From: Peptococcaceae bacterium
GTDB lineage: Bacteria > Bacillota > Desulfotomaculia > Desulfotomaculales > Desulfocucumaceae
Direction of reading: 5' to 3'
Assembly (NCBI GenBank): GCA_023512435.1
Contig: JAILZP010000001.1
Span: 62,001 to 126,000 of the forward strand
DNA length: 64,000 bases
Part shown: positions 55,924 through 64,000 of the stretch, one piece after another
How positions within the stretch are numbered: the first letter of the stretch is position 1
Layout of the letters: each line of letters begins with the position of its first letter
Notes under the pieces: generated by a model
Databases searched by the model: none
The model's input: the letters and a program-made list of their open reading frames with translations, nothing else
What the model was told of the DNA's origin: nothing
Made by a program: the position numbers and the translations under genes

Positions 55924-55957
55924 CCCCCAATTCCCAATTCCTAATTCCCAATTCCCG
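55924..55957. repeat. AATTCCC-type short repeat
   Basis: Three to four units of CCCAATT/CCTAATT in a row. Related to 38456-38493. The repeat supplies the last codons and stop of mutT on the minus strand. Confidence 0.65.
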
Positions 55958-56351
55958 CCTTTTTGAACTCTTCCTGCAGCTTTCTGGCCACCGGCACGTC
56001 CGCAGCCGCCAGGTCGTAATCCATCAAACGTTCCACCGGCGCCCAGACCATGTCCCGGCAGCCCGCCGGTACCGGTTCACCCCCCGTGTGGCTGCACAGG
56101 TAGGCCAGCAGCAGGATGTTCCTGTCCCCGTAACGGTGCATCACCGCCTTGAATATGTCCCGCACCGCCACGTCTATATTCAGCTCCTCTTTTATCTCCC
56201 TGACCACGCATTGTTCCGGGTCTTCCCCGTCCTCCAGCTTTCCGCCCGGAAACTCCCACTTCAGCCCCTGGCTGGCATCCTCCTTTCTTTGGGTGATCAA
56301 CACCCTCCGTCCGTCGGTTATCACTGCCGCCGTTACAATAGTCGTGATCAT
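55941..56351 (-). CDS. mutT: Nudix hydrolase, 8-oxo-dGTP diphosphatase type
   Basis: Hydrolyses (oxidised) nucleoside triphosphates to monophosphates to avoid mutation. 136 residues; the Nudix box GGKLEDGEDPEQCVVREIKEEL (about 37-58) is complete. ITQRKEDASQGLKWEFPGG before it and WAPVERLMDYDLAAADVPVARKL after it are typical of MutT/CTP pyrophosphohydrolase relatives. ATG 56351 with AAGGTG upstream. The final residues AGIGN are encoded by an AATTCCC repeat, so the natural C-terminus may have been replaced by the repeat. Confidence 0.9.
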   Translation of the reverse strand: MITTIVTAAVITDGRRVLITQRKEDASQGLKWEFPGGKLEDGEDPEQCVVREIKEELNIDVAVRDIFKAVMHRYGDRNILLLAYLCSHTGGEPVPAGCRDMVWAPVERLMDYDLAAADVPVARKLQEEFKKAGIGN

Positions 56352-56408
56352 TTTCGCCGCACCTTCTCCGGACTGGATTCCAGACCTGTCTTCAGGCCGG
56401 GCGGGATT

Positions 56409-57536
56409 TTACGGAAGAACATGGATTTCCCCCTTGTCGTCCACCGATGTTTTAAATGATCCGCAAATCCTCTTCAACCGTTCCAGCACCCTATCCCGGT
56501 CTGATCCCTTTAAAATGGCCGCGCTGCCTTTTTTTACGCAGGTTGGTATTATTCTGGCCCCGTATTCCCCTTCATTTCCTGCGGTTACCTGCAGGATCGC
56601 CCCTTCACCGCCCTCCGGTGAAGACGGGCTTGCAGATATAAAGTCCCCCAGGCTGTACGCAATCACCTTTCCCCTGTAAATTTCAATACCCTGAAGCACA
56701 TGGGGATGCTGTCCCACCACTATGTCCGCCCCGGCGTCAACCAGCGCCCTGGCCAGGTGAATTTCCCTCGCATCTGGAAATTCCTCGTATTCCTGTCCCC
56801 AGTGCACGCAGACCACGGTGATATCGGCAATGTTTTCGGCGGCTCTGATACAGTCAAGCATCAGTTTGTAATTGTGACCGCTGGCTATGCCGGGTTTGTC
56901 CTCCTCCGCAATCCAGCTGCTGCGAGGGATGATCCTTGAAAAGGCCAGCACCGCAACCTTCTTTCCTCCCAAATCAATGACCGCCGGCCTGGTTGCCTCT
57001 CCCTCGTTCAACCCCGCTCCGGCATATTTTATGTTATTTTTTGCAAGGTTATTTATCGTATCCATCATGGCCTCCCGGCCAAAATCAAGGACGTGGTCAT
57101 TGGCCAGGGTAAACACGTCCACCCCGGCTTTGGCCGCTCCGGCCAGAGAACCGGGAGATGATTTTATAGGCCGTTCGATTCCTGGATCGGGTTCACCCCC
57201 GTCGCTGACCGGGCACTCCAGGTTGGCAATGGTTAAATCGGCTTCCCTGATAACCCCGGCCGCATCCCGCCAGGGATAATCAGGGCCGTTGGCGGCAGCT
57301 TCCCCCTCTCCCGGATCCAGCACCACATTCCCCAATATGGCGATGACCACTCCTTTTGATTTTCCCTGCCCGCCCCCTGACGCCGGCACCTCTTTCCCGC
57401 CGCTTTCCCGGGCGTTCTTTTCCCATATTTTGTTATCATCCGGATCCATGCCGGTTACGGCAGTCCCCACCATCAGGCTGCCTGCCACGAAGCAGGCAAG
57501 CACCGCCGTCAGTTTGAAAAAATTAATTCTCAGCAT
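56409..57536 (-). CDS. CapA / PgsA family metallophosphatase-like protein
   Basis: 375 residues, beginning MLRINFFKLTAVLACFVAGSLMVG, a signal anchor, with GGGGTGG 6 bases before ATG 57536. The calcineurin-like domain shows LTIANLECPVSD, DVFTLANDHVLDFG, VCVHWGQEYEEFP and VGQHPHVLQG, followed by YSLGDFI. The first metal motif reads LGNVVLD where GDVMLG-type Asp is usual, and NDH replaces NNH, so catalysis may be altered. CapA proteins take part in poly-gamma-glutamate export or cell-wall phosphatase activity. No capB/capC beside it. Confidence 0.85.
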   Translation of the reverse strand: MLRINFFKLTAVLACFVAGSLMVGTAVTGMDPDDNKIWEKNARESGGKEVPASGGGQGKSKGVVIAILGNVVLDPGEGEAAANGPDYPWRDAAGVIREADLTIANLECPVSDGGEPDPGIERPIKSSPGSLAGAAKAGVDVFTLANDHVLDFGREAMMDTINNLAKNNIKYAGAGLNEGEATRPAVIDLGGKKVAVLAFSRIIPRSSWIAEEDKPGIASGHNYKLMLDCIRAAENIADITVVCVHWGQEYEEFPDAREIHLARALVDAGADIVVGQHPHVLQGIEIYRGKVIAYSLGDFISASPSSPEGGEGAILQVTAGNEGEYGARIIPTCVKKGSAAILKGSDRDRVLERLKRICGSFKTSVDDKGEIHVLP

Positions 57537-57762
57537 CAAGTTCCACCCCGCCGCCCGCCACAGGCGGACCATGATTTAAAAATACCAAATTTGAGAATAA
57601 ATCTCAACATAAAAGTCTTTATAAAAGAATAATAGCCGCCACCCGGGGATAATACTGCCCTGCAGCCAAATCCCGGAAGACGGCATGCTTTTCAATTTTC
57701 TATACGGCACGCATTCTGAGTTCCGCCGCCGGCACGGCGTCAGCGCCCGCGAGGACGTTTAT

Positions 57763-60759
57763 TTATTCGTCCCCCTCTTCGGCCGGCGCGAAACCCCTGC
57801 GCATGGTGTTTTCGGTTGTCACCCTGGGTACCGTGAACTGCTGCAGGTAGTCAGGCCCGCCGGCTTTGGATCCGACCCCGGACATTTTGAAGCCGCCGAA
57901 GGGGTGCCTTTCCACGACGGCCCCGGTGCATCCCCGGTTGATGTAAAGATTGCCCACCCTGAACTCTTTTCTGGCCCTGGCAATGTTTTCCGGGCTCCTG
58001 GAAAAAACTCCCCCGGTCAGGGCGAAGCGGGTGCTGTTGGCCACCCTTATGGCTTCGCTGAAATCCTTAACCTTCATCACCGCCAGCACGGGACCGAATA
58101 TTTCCTCCCGGGCGATGACGTGGTGGGGTTCTATTCCCTCAAATATGGTCATGGGAACGTAGTGTCCCTCCATGCCGGGGGCTTCCCGGTGAACAATCAT
58201 CCTTCCCTCCCTTTTTCCCTGTTCAATGTAGGACATGATCTTTCTCCGGGCGTTCTCATCAATCACCGCTCCCATAAAAGTCTCCGGGTTTTCGGGCGAC
58301 CCGATGATTACGCTCTCGGCGGCCGCGGCCAGCCGGTCCAGAAACTTGTCATAATTCTCTTCCAGCACTATTACCCTGGAGCAGGCCGAACACTTCTGCC
58401 CCTGGTACCCGAAGGCAGAATAAATAATGTGCACCACCGCTTCGTCCACATCGGCGTCGGAGTCTACTATGATGGCGTTTTTCCCTCCCATTTCGGCCAC
58501 CACGCTTTTTACTCCCATGGCCCCTTCCGGTGTTTTTCCCGCCAGTTCGATAATGCGCAGCCCAACCTCCATGGAACCGGTGAAGGCAATAAAGTCCACC
58601 TCCGGATGGGTCACCAGCAGGTCCCCGATTTCCCCTCCGGGACCGGGAAGGAAATTCAGCACCCCCGGCGGCAGTCCCGCCTCCCTGAATATTTGATAAA
58701 CCATGGCGCCGGTTACGGGAGACTGGGAAGCCGGTTTGTAAACCACGGTGTTCCCGGTTACCAGGGCGGCGGCGGTCATGCCCACTGAGATGGCCAGGGG
58801 GAAATTCCATGGCGCGATAACCGCCCCCACTCCCCGGGGCTCATAAAAGAGGTGGCTCAGTTCCCCCGGAGCCCGCCCCATCCGCCGGGGCCTGGAGAGA
58901 CGGATCATTTCCCTGCCGTAGTACTCCAGAAAGTCAATGGCCTCGGTTACGTCGGCGTCGGCCTCGCTCCAGTTTTTGCCCGCCTCGAACACCTGCAGGG
59001 CGGCCAGTTCAAGCCTTTTTTCCCTGGCCGCCGAGGCCGCCCTGAAGAGGTATTCCGCCCTCTGCCGGGGTTCGGTATCCCGCCAGGCAAAAAATGCTTC
59101 CCTGGCGCAGGCCAAGGCCTCCCCGGCCTCGGCGGGTCCGGCGGCGGACACCACTCCCACCACCTGGGAGGGCCTGTTGGGGTTGGTGGAAATTATTTCT
59201 CTGGCGGTGAACCTTTCCCTGCCGTTAATGTAGAGGGGTATCTTTTTGCCCAGTTCCCCCCTTACCCTGTTCAGGGCCTTTTCAAAGTTAACCCTGTTTT
59301 CCTCCAGGGTCCAATCCAGCACCGGCTCGTTGCGGAAGGGGCCTTTGTCCCCGTATTCCGGCGCCTTTCTCTCAGGGACGGCCGGTAAGGGGTTTTCCCG
59401 CAATAAATCCAGGGGGTTTTTGAGCAGGGCTTCCCTGTCAACACCCTCGGCGAAACTCCGGCGCAGGAACGATTCATTGGCGGTATTTTCCAATAGACGC
59501 CTGACCAGGTATGCCATGCCCGGGATCATCTTCCCTATGGGCGCGTAAAGCCTTAACTTCAGTCCGGCCTTGCGCAGGGCGTTCCTCACCGGCTCCGCCA
59601 TGCCGTAAAGCACCTGGAATTCCAGGCATTCACCGGGCACGTTCAGATCCTTCGCCGCTTCAATCACGTAAGAAATTGATCTTATATTGTGGGAGGCGCA
59701 GGCAAAGGATACCCACCGGTGGTTTTCCAGCAGTATGTGGGACAATTTTTCAAAATTGGCGTCTGTTTCGTACTTGTTTGTAAAAACGGGGATCTCCCAG
59801 TTTCTCTGCTTTGCCAGGATTACCTCGGCGTCCCAGTAGGCTCCCTTGACCAGCCGTACCGTGATCCTCCGCCCCCCGTTCCGGGCCCAGGAGATTAAAT
59901 CCAAAAGGTCCCTTTCACTTTCCCGGAGGTAGGCCTGGATAACTATACCCGTGTGCGGGTAGCCTTTAAATTCTTCTTCTTCCATGAGGCTCTTGTACAT
60001 AGCCAGGGTCAGGTTTTTCAGGGTGGTGTTTTCCATGTCCAGAAGCACGAACACGTTATCCTTCACGGCCCGCCTGAATATGGGGCGCAGCCTGTTTTTC
60101 GCCTCTTCAACCGAATGGTTGAAACTTCTGGGGTCCATCTGGGAATACATGGCAGAAGGCTTGATGGAAACATTGACCATAGGGCTGTGGCCCCAATCCA
60201 GGCCGTTATTCCCGCCGCCCAAAGGCTTCCATTTTTTCTGTTCGGCGGCCAGGACGGCAATCAGGTCCATGTACCGGTCCAGGTATTCCCCGGCCTCCTT
60301 CTCCGAAACCACGGCTTCGCCAAGCAGGTCGGCGGTGAAAGACAGACCGTCTTTCCGGATCCTGTTCAAGGCCGGCAGGGCTTCCCTGGCATCTTCCCCG
60401 GCAATGAACTGCCTGGCCATGCCGGTAATATTGGCGGCCACTGTTTTTGCCGCCGCCCTGGCCACCACGGAACCCGGCGACACCATTTTCAGCCCCCACT
60501 GCAAGCCGGCCGGAAAGTCCTGGTCCGGGCGGCAAAAATATTCCTGCAGGTGCCTGACCACCGATTCCGAACGGGTCAGGCAGGGAAAAACGTCCACAAA
60601 ACGGAACATTTCCAGCTTGAACGCCTCGTTTTTCATGCACCATTCCATTATTTTGCCGGCCCAGAAGTCTTTTCTGAAAATGGACGGCGTTTCGCCCTCA
60701 ATCAGCCTGTAAAGATTCATTCCGGTGGCCTGGATTCTTCTTTCCAAGTCCGAAACCAT
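57763..60759 (-). CDS. putA: Bifunctional proline dehydrogenase / glutamate-5-semialdehyde dehydrogenase
   Basis: Oxidises proline to glutamate in two steps on one chain. 998 residues: a PRODH barrel at about 90-440 (PMVNVSIKPSAM, FVLLDMENTTLK, IVIQAYLRESERDLLD, RLVKGAYWDAEVI) binding FAD, and an aldehyde dehydrogenase at about 490-990 (APWNFPLAISVGMTAAALVTGN, FTGSMEVG, AEMGGKNAIIVD with the general-base Glu, and GQKCSACSRVIV with the catalytic Cys). It lacks the long DNA-binding tail of enterobacterial PutA. ATG 60759 follows GGGAG. A well-formed sigma-54 promoter and a sigma-54 activator gene lie upstream, implying induction by the activator's signal. Confidence 0.95.
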   Translation of the reverse strand: MVSDLERRIQATGMNLYRLIEGETPSIFRKDFWAGKIMEWCMKNEAFKLEMFRFVDVFPCLTRSESVVRHLQEYFCRPDQDFPAGLQWGLKMVSPGSVVARAAAKTVAANITGMARQFIAGEDAREALPALNRIRKDGLSFTADLLGEAVVSEKEAGEYLDRYMDLIAVLAAEQKKWKPLGGGNNGLDWGHSPMVNVSIKPSAMYSQMDPRSFNHSVEEAKNRLRPIFRRAVKDNVFVLLDMENTTLKNLTLAMYKSLMEEEEFKGYPHTGIVIQAYLRESERDLLDLISWARNGGRRITVRLVKGAYWDAEVILAKQRNWEIPVFTNKYETDANFEKLSHILLENHRWVSFACASHNIRSISYVIEAAKDLNVPGECLEFQVLYGMAEPVRNALRKAGLKLRLYAPIGKMIPGMAYLVRRLLENTANESFLRRSFAEGVDREALLKNPLDLLRENPLPAVPERKAPEYGDKGPFRNEPVLDWTLEENRVNFEKALNRVRGELGKKIPLYINGRERFTAREIISTNPNRPSQVVGVVSAAGPAEAGEALACAREAFFAWRDTEPRQRAEYLFRAASAAREKRLELAALQVFEAGKNWSEADADVTEAIDFLEYYGREMIRLSRPRRMGRAPGELSHLFYEPRGVGAVIAPWNFPLAISVGMTAAALVTGNTVVYKPASQSPVTGAMVYQIFREAGLPPGVLNFLPGPGGEIGDLLVTHPEVDFIAFTGSMEVGLRIIELAGKTPEGAMGVKSVVAEMGGKNAIIVDSDADVDEAVVHIIYSAFGYQGQKCSACSRVIVLEENYDKFLDRLAAAAESVIIGSPENPETFMGAVIDENARRKIMSYIEQGKREGRMIVHREAPGMEGHYVPMTIFEGIEPHHVIAREEIFGPVLAVMKVKDFSEAIRVANSTRFALTGGVFSRSPENIARARKEFRVGNLYINRGCTGAVVERHPFGGFKMSGVGSKAGGPDYLQQFTVPRVTTENTMRRGFAPAEEGDE

Positions 60760-60862
60760 ACTTTATTCTCCCTTCAATTTCCATGTTTCCGGGAGCCTTC
60801 GTCCGTTTAAATTTCGACACAGGGATCCCGTTATTCCGGAAAAAGGTTTTATTTTTCATGTT

Positions 60863-60880
60863 AAGCAATACATATGCCAA
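60863..60880 (-). promoter_or_regulatory. Sigma-54 (-24/-12) promoter of putA
   Basis: Minus strand TTGGCATATGTATTGCTT (18 bases). GG and GC dinucleotides are exactly 10 bases apart, and the -24 TGGCA and -12 TTGC words match the consensus closely. It lies 104 bases from the putA ATG, leaving room for a leader, and downstream of the regulator's terminator. Confidence 0.8.
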
Positions 60881-60950
60881 TTCTGTTGCCTCCGGCAAGG
60901 ACCGGACCCCAACATTATCACCCCTGCTACATAAGGCAAACCGGGTCAGA

Positions 60951-60978
60951 CAAAAAAAACAAGGGCCTGCCGGCCCTT
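60951..60978 (-). terminator. Terminator of the sigma-54 activator gene
   Basis: AAGGGCC (60972-60978 complement) and GGCCCTT (60961-60967 complement) with a GGCA loop on the minus strand, followed by GTTTTTTTT. Confidence 0.85.
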
Positions 60979-61007
60979 TCCGATCGTCTAATATTGGACG
61001 CCATAAG

Positions 61008-62762
61008 TCAGTTTTTTGACGCCAAGCCCAGTATTTTCATTTTGTAGTAGAGGCTGCTGCGGGGTATGCCCAGGATCCTGGCGGCCTCGGCCTTGTTGTG
61101 GCCCGACTTCTCAAGGGCGTCCACGATCATCTGCCGCTCGGCCCGCTCAGTCACCTCCGGCAGCCTGACACTCCCCCCCGGCGCGATGGCCAGCAGGTCC
61201 GGCGCGGTCCTCAGTTTTAGAAATTCAGGAAGATTTTCCTGCCTTAAAACCTCTTCCTCCGCCAAGATTACCATTCTCTCCAGGACATTGCGGAGTTCCC
61301 GCACATTGCCCGGCCAGTTGTAGTTCATAAAGGCCACCATGACCCGGGGGTCGATTTCCGCGATTTTTTTATCGTGCACAGCCGAAAGTTCCTGGGTCAG
61401 GAGGTATACCAGTTCGGGCAGGTCTGCCCTGCGATCCCTCAGCGGGGGCAGTTTAAGGGTAATTACATTAAGGCGGTAGTACAGGTCCTCCCTGAAGCGG
61501 CCCTCCTGGACCATCTTTTCCAGGTTCCTGTTGGTGGCCGCTATGATCCTGACGTCCACTTTCACCGGTTTCGTGCCGCCCACCCGGTAAATCACCTTTT
61601 CCTGGAGGAAACGCAAAAGTTTAACCTGTGCACCCAGTTCCAGCTCACCTATTTCATCCAGAAACAGGGTTCCCCCGCCGGCCAGTTCGAACTTCCCCGG
61701 CCTGCCTTCCCTGAAAGCCCCGGTGAAGGCGCCTCCCTCGTATCCGAAAACCTCGCTTTCAAACAGGGTTTGCGGAACCGCACCGCAGTTTACGGCCACA
61801 AAAGGCCGTTGACTGCGGCTGCTTTCCTCGTGAATGGCCTGGGCGAAAAGCTCCTTGCCGCTTCCGCTCTCGCCCGTGATCAGCAGCGTGGTATCAGTGG
61901 CCGCGTATTTTTTGGCCATGCCGATGGTCTCTTTAATAACGGCGCTGTGCCCGTAAATCCTGGCAAAGGGATCCCTCTTGCTCAGGCGGCTGATTTCTTT
62001 TTTTAACAGTCCCATCTTAAAGCTGGTTTTGGAAAGCTCCTCGTTAAAATAAACTATATCCGCGATGTCCCTCTCCAGCGACATGCTCCCGATCACGCGG
62101 CCGCCTGCCGTGACGGGAACCGCGGTAATCAGCACGTGGGCGCCTTCCCTGGGCTGGTGGTAAAGTTCCCTGAACACCCTGGCGTCCCTCAGCGACTCGG
62201 TGATCATGAGATTGGAGAAAAATCCGGCGATGGGCCGGCCCAAAATATCCTTCTCCCGGATGCCGTATAAAACCTCGGCCCTGGGGTTCCAGTATTCCAC
62301 CTCTTCCCGGTCGTTGATCACACAGATGGCCTCGCTGGCGTATTTCATAAGCGTGTCCAGCTGGGCCCTGCATTTCCGCCACTCCGAAAAAAGCCTTCCG
62401 GCCAGGATTTCCGGGGTGATCACCCCGGCCGTATTGCCGGCCCCATCCAGAACCAAAACTCCGCCGGCGCCATCCAGCAGCATGGAAACAACCCGGCCCA
62501 GATCATCCTCTTCGCCGGCGGTGACCGGTTCGGACAGGGCGAGGCATTCAACGGCCTTTTTTTCCGGCCGGCCCCGGGCTCTTTGAATTTGCCCCCTGCC
62601 GGCCACACCCGCCACTTTTCCGCTGCTTTCCCGGAGTATTGCGGCCTCACATCCCAGGTCCCCCGCCTGCTGCCGCAGCGCCTGCAGCGATATGCCGGCG
62701 TCCGCCTGAAAAAATGACCTGGTCATGATTTCTTTTGCCCTGAGTTCGGTCATATCCATCAT
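61008..62762 (-). CDS. Sigma-54-dependent transcriptional activator (CBS-PAS-AAA-Fis)
   Basis: 584 residues. An N-terminal CBS pair (about 1-125; [49 protein letters not shown]) is followed by a PAS domain (about 140-235; [20 protein letters not shown]). The AAA+ domain has Walker A GESGSGKE (297-304), the sigma-54 contact GAFTGA (344-349), Walker [10 protein letters not shown] and R-finger region [12 protein letters not shown] Fis-type [24 protein letters not shown], ends the chain. Its ATG overlaps the livF stop (TAATG). It probably activates the putA promoter downstream on the same strand; signal unknown, possibly nucleotide via CBS and redox or small molecule via PAS. Confidence 0.93.
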   Translation of the reverse strand: MMDMTELRAKEIMTRSFFQADAGISLQALRQQAGDLGCEAAILRESSGKVAGVAGRGQIQRARGRPEKKAVECLALSEPVTAGEEDDLGRVVSMLLDGAGGVLVLDGAGNTAGVITPEILAGRLFSEWRKCRAQLDTLMKYASEAICVINDREEVEYWNPRAEVLYGIREKDILGRPIAGFFSNLMITESLRDARVFRELYHQPREGAHVLITAVPVTAGGRVIGSMSLERDIADIVYFNEELSKTSFKMGLLKKEISRLSKRDPFARIYGHSAVIKETIGMAKKYAATDTTLLITGESGSGKELFAQAIHEESSRSQRPFVAVNCGAVPQTLFESEVFGYEGGAFTGAFREGRPGKFELAGGGTLFLDEIGELELGAQVKLLRFLQEKVIYRVGGTKPVKVDVRIIAATNRNLEKMVQEGRFREDLYYRLNVITLKLPPLRDRRADLPELVYLLTQELSAVHDKKIAEIDPRVMVAFMNYNWPGNVRELRNVLERMVILAEEEVLRQENLPEFLKLRTAPDLLAIAPGGSVRLPEVTERAERQMIVDALEKSGHNKAEAARILGIPRSSLYYKMKILGLASKN

Positions 62763-63505
62763 TAATGCATTCCCAGGTAAGCTTTTCTGATCAATTCGTC
62801 GCCGGCAAGATCCGAGGCCTCGCCCGAGGCCACTATCTCTCCCGTCTCCAGCACATACAGCCGGCGGGAGACCGACAGGGCCATCTTGGCGTTCTGTTCC
62901 ACCAGCAGGATGGTGGTGCCGGAACGGTTTATTTCTTTGATGATGGAAAAAATTTCATTCACCAGCATGGGGGCCAGGCCCATCGAGGGCTCGTCCATCA
63001 GGAGCAGACGGGGCCTGGACATCAGCGCCCGGCCTATGGCCAGCATCTGCTGCTCACCCCCGCTCAGCGTCCCGGCCAGCTGATTTTTTCTCTCCTCCAG
63101 CCGTGGAAACCGTTTGAAAATTTCCCTGACGGTTTCCTTCACCCCGCCGTCCTTCCTGGTATAGGCCCCCATTTCAAGGTTTTCCATCACCGTAAGCCGG
63201 GTGAACACGCGCCTTCCCTCCGGCACCTGGGATATTCCCATTTCCACCACCCTGAAAGGAGGCACCTTGTTCATCACCACTCCGTTGAATTTCACGGTTC
63301 CCCCATGGGCCCTCACCAGGCCGCTCAACGTTCTCAGGGTGGTGCTCTTCCCGGCTCCGTTGGCCCCGATGAGGGCAACGATTTCACCTTCTTCAACCTT
63401 AAAGGAAATCCCCCTGAGGGCCTTGATGCCCCCGTAGGAAACATTCAGGCCGTCGACTTCCAGCAGAGCTATTTCAACCCACCTCCCTGCCGAGATACGC
63501 TTCAA
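62762..63505 (-). CDS. livF: Branched-chain amino-acid ABC transporter ATP-binding protein LivF
   Basis: ATPase of a LIV-type importer. 247 residues as annotated: EVDGLNVSYGGIKALRGISF, Walker A GANGAGKSTT, Q-loop VPEGRRVFTRLTVMENL, signature LSGGEQQMLAIGRAL, Walker B LLLMDEPSMGLAP and H-region LLVEQNAKMALSV. The start is a problem: family members begin near LLEVDGL, where GGGAGG lies upstream of ATA and CTG codons but no ATG, GTG or TTG. The only standard start is TTG 63505, overlapping livG by 32 bases. Couples to the regulator by TAATG. Substrate may include proline given the neighbours. Confidence 0.92.
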   Translation of the reverse strand: MKRISAGRWVEIALLEVDGLNVSYGGIKALRGISFKVEEGEIVALIGANGAGKSTTLRTLSGLVRAHGGTVKFNGVVMNKVPPFRVVEMGISQVPEGRRVFTRLTVMENLEMGAYTRKDGGVKETVREIFKRFPRLEERKNQLAGTLSGGEQQMLAIGRALMSRPRLLLMDEPSMGLAPMLVNEIFSIIKEINRSGTTILLVEQNAKMALSVSRRLYVLETGEIVASGEASDLAGDELIRKAYLGMH

Positions 63506-64000
63506 TCACGGCGGGGTTGTTCTGCACCTGGTCCGGGGACCCGCCTGCGATCAACATCCCGTAATTCAGAACGGCAACGTAATCAGATATGCTCATGACG
63601 AATTTCATGTCGTGTTCCACCAGCATAACGGTTATTCCCATGCCGCGAATTTTTTCGATCACATCCACCAGTCCCTGCTTTTCCAGGACGTTCATGCCCG
63701 CCGCCGGCTCGTCCAGCAGGATCAGTTCCGGGGATGAGGCCAGGGCCCTGGCTATTTCCAGTTTCCTCTGGTCCCCGTAGGCCAGGTTTTTTGCCAGGAC
63801 GTTGCTTTTTTCGGTCAGTCCTACAACCTCCAGGACTTCCATGGCCCGCCCCCTAATCAGCCCCTCCTCTTCCCTCACCTTTTTAAAGCGGCCCAATGCG
63901 CCGATAAAACCGGCCCTGCTCCTGGTGTGGCAGCCGATCCTGGCGTTGTCGAGGACGGTCAAGTTTTTAAACAGGCGGATGTTCTGAAAGGTCCTGGTAA
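63474..64000 (-). CDS. livG: Branched-chain amino-acid ABC transporter ATP-binding protein LivG (5' truncated by window edge)
   Basis: C-terminal 175 residues of the second LIV ATPase. The frame is open to the end of the window and reads TRTFQNIRLFKNLTVLDNARIG, the Q-loop region, so the Met near 63962 is not the start. Then LIRGRAMEVLEVVGL, signature NLAYGDQRKLEIARAL (a degenerate LSGG, usual for LivG), Walker B LILLDEPAAGMN, and VMLVEHDMKFVMSISDYV. It precedes livF with an overlap. Walker A lies beyond the edge. Confidence 0.93.
   Translation of the reverse strand, partial: TRTFQNIRLFKNLTVLDNARIGCHTRSRAGFIGALGRFKKVREEEGLIRGRAMEVLEVVGLTEKSNVLAKNLAYGDQRKLEIARALASSPELILLDEPAAGMNVLEKQGLVDVIEKIRGMGITVMLVEHDMKFVMSISDYVAVLNYGMLIAGGSPDQVQNNPAVIEAYLGREVG

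Noticed and set aside
55924-55957. AATTCCC repeats considered as a CRISPR array
   Set aside because: Units are only about 7-9 bases and contiguous, with no spacers and no cas genes in the window.
57685-58788. 367-codon + strand frame opposite the aldehyde dehydrogenase half of putA
   Set aside because: Shadow frame; the putA motifs on the other strand are complete.

Overview
The window looks like chromosome of a Gram-positive anaerobe of the Peptococcaceae, most likely a Pelotomaculum-type syntrophic propionate oxidiser. This is inferred from a methylmalonyl-CoA cluster interleaved with malate dehydrogenase and a transcarboxylase 5S-type gene, strong Shine-Dalgarno (SD) sites, heavy use of TTG and GTG starts, an [FeFe] hydrogenase, ComFB, AcuA, DUF342/FapA and split-gene metabolic enzymes typical of clostridial anaerobes. 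The species cannot be fixed from the sequence alone.

Layout. 1-7.2 kb (+): methylmalonyl-CoA pathway operon (succinyl-CoA synthetase alpha fragment, split B12-dependent mutase, epimerase, biotin-dependent carboxyltransferase, malate dehydrogenase, 5S-type carboxyltransferase). Together these convert propionyl/methylmalonyl-CoA via succinyl-CoA and, with enzymes outside the window, malate to oxaloacetate and pyruvate. 7.4-8.6 kb: AT-rich patch with a zinc phospholipase C-like protein lacking a signal peptide and a Cys-rich small protein. 8.8-19.2 kb (mostly -): glycosyltransferase, radical SAM, ComFB, phosphofructokinase, hydrolase, UPF0182, two small proteins missed by length cut-offs (51 and 58 aa) and a GalT-like protein, then tRNA-Trp. 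19.6-30.5 kb: XRE regulator, chemoreceptor, HD-GYP protein, RACE-like ATPase without ferredoxin domain, coiled-coil protein, AcuA, GuaB, acyl-CoA dehydrogenase. 30.6-38.4 kb: AsnRS, DUF151 protein, paired Gate-domain membrane proteins, SDR/EcsC pair, tRNA-Ala, stand-alone pyruvate-kinase C-terminal domain, and CobT behind a cobalamin riboswitch with a visible terminator. 38.8-51.9 kb: type 2 IPP isomerase, cytoplasmic trypsin-like protease, FapA, LarA-like protein, DUF815 ATPase, acyl-CoA synthetase, [FeFe] hydrogenase with an altered L1 motif, intracellular GH15.

51.9-55.9 kb is an accessory island: lower GC and different codon use, a tightly coupled SF1 helicase/DUF2290 pair that looks like an uncharacterised defence-type module, an IS110-like transposase remnant, and a highly structured non-coding segment that begins just after ATGA and resembles HEARO/omega-RNA elements but has no IscB/IsrB gene beside it. 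A partial copy of its 5' hairpin and an AATTCCC-type repeat follow.

55.9-64 kb (-): MutT, CapA-like protein, a fused proline dehydrogenase/glutamate-semialdehyde dehydrogenase with a well-spaced sigma-54 promoter, the sigma-54 activator that probably drives it, and LivF/LivG (the latter running off the window). Amino-acid uptake, the regulator and proline oxidation therefore sit in one array.

All functional calls rest on motif recognition by eye; no database search was run.
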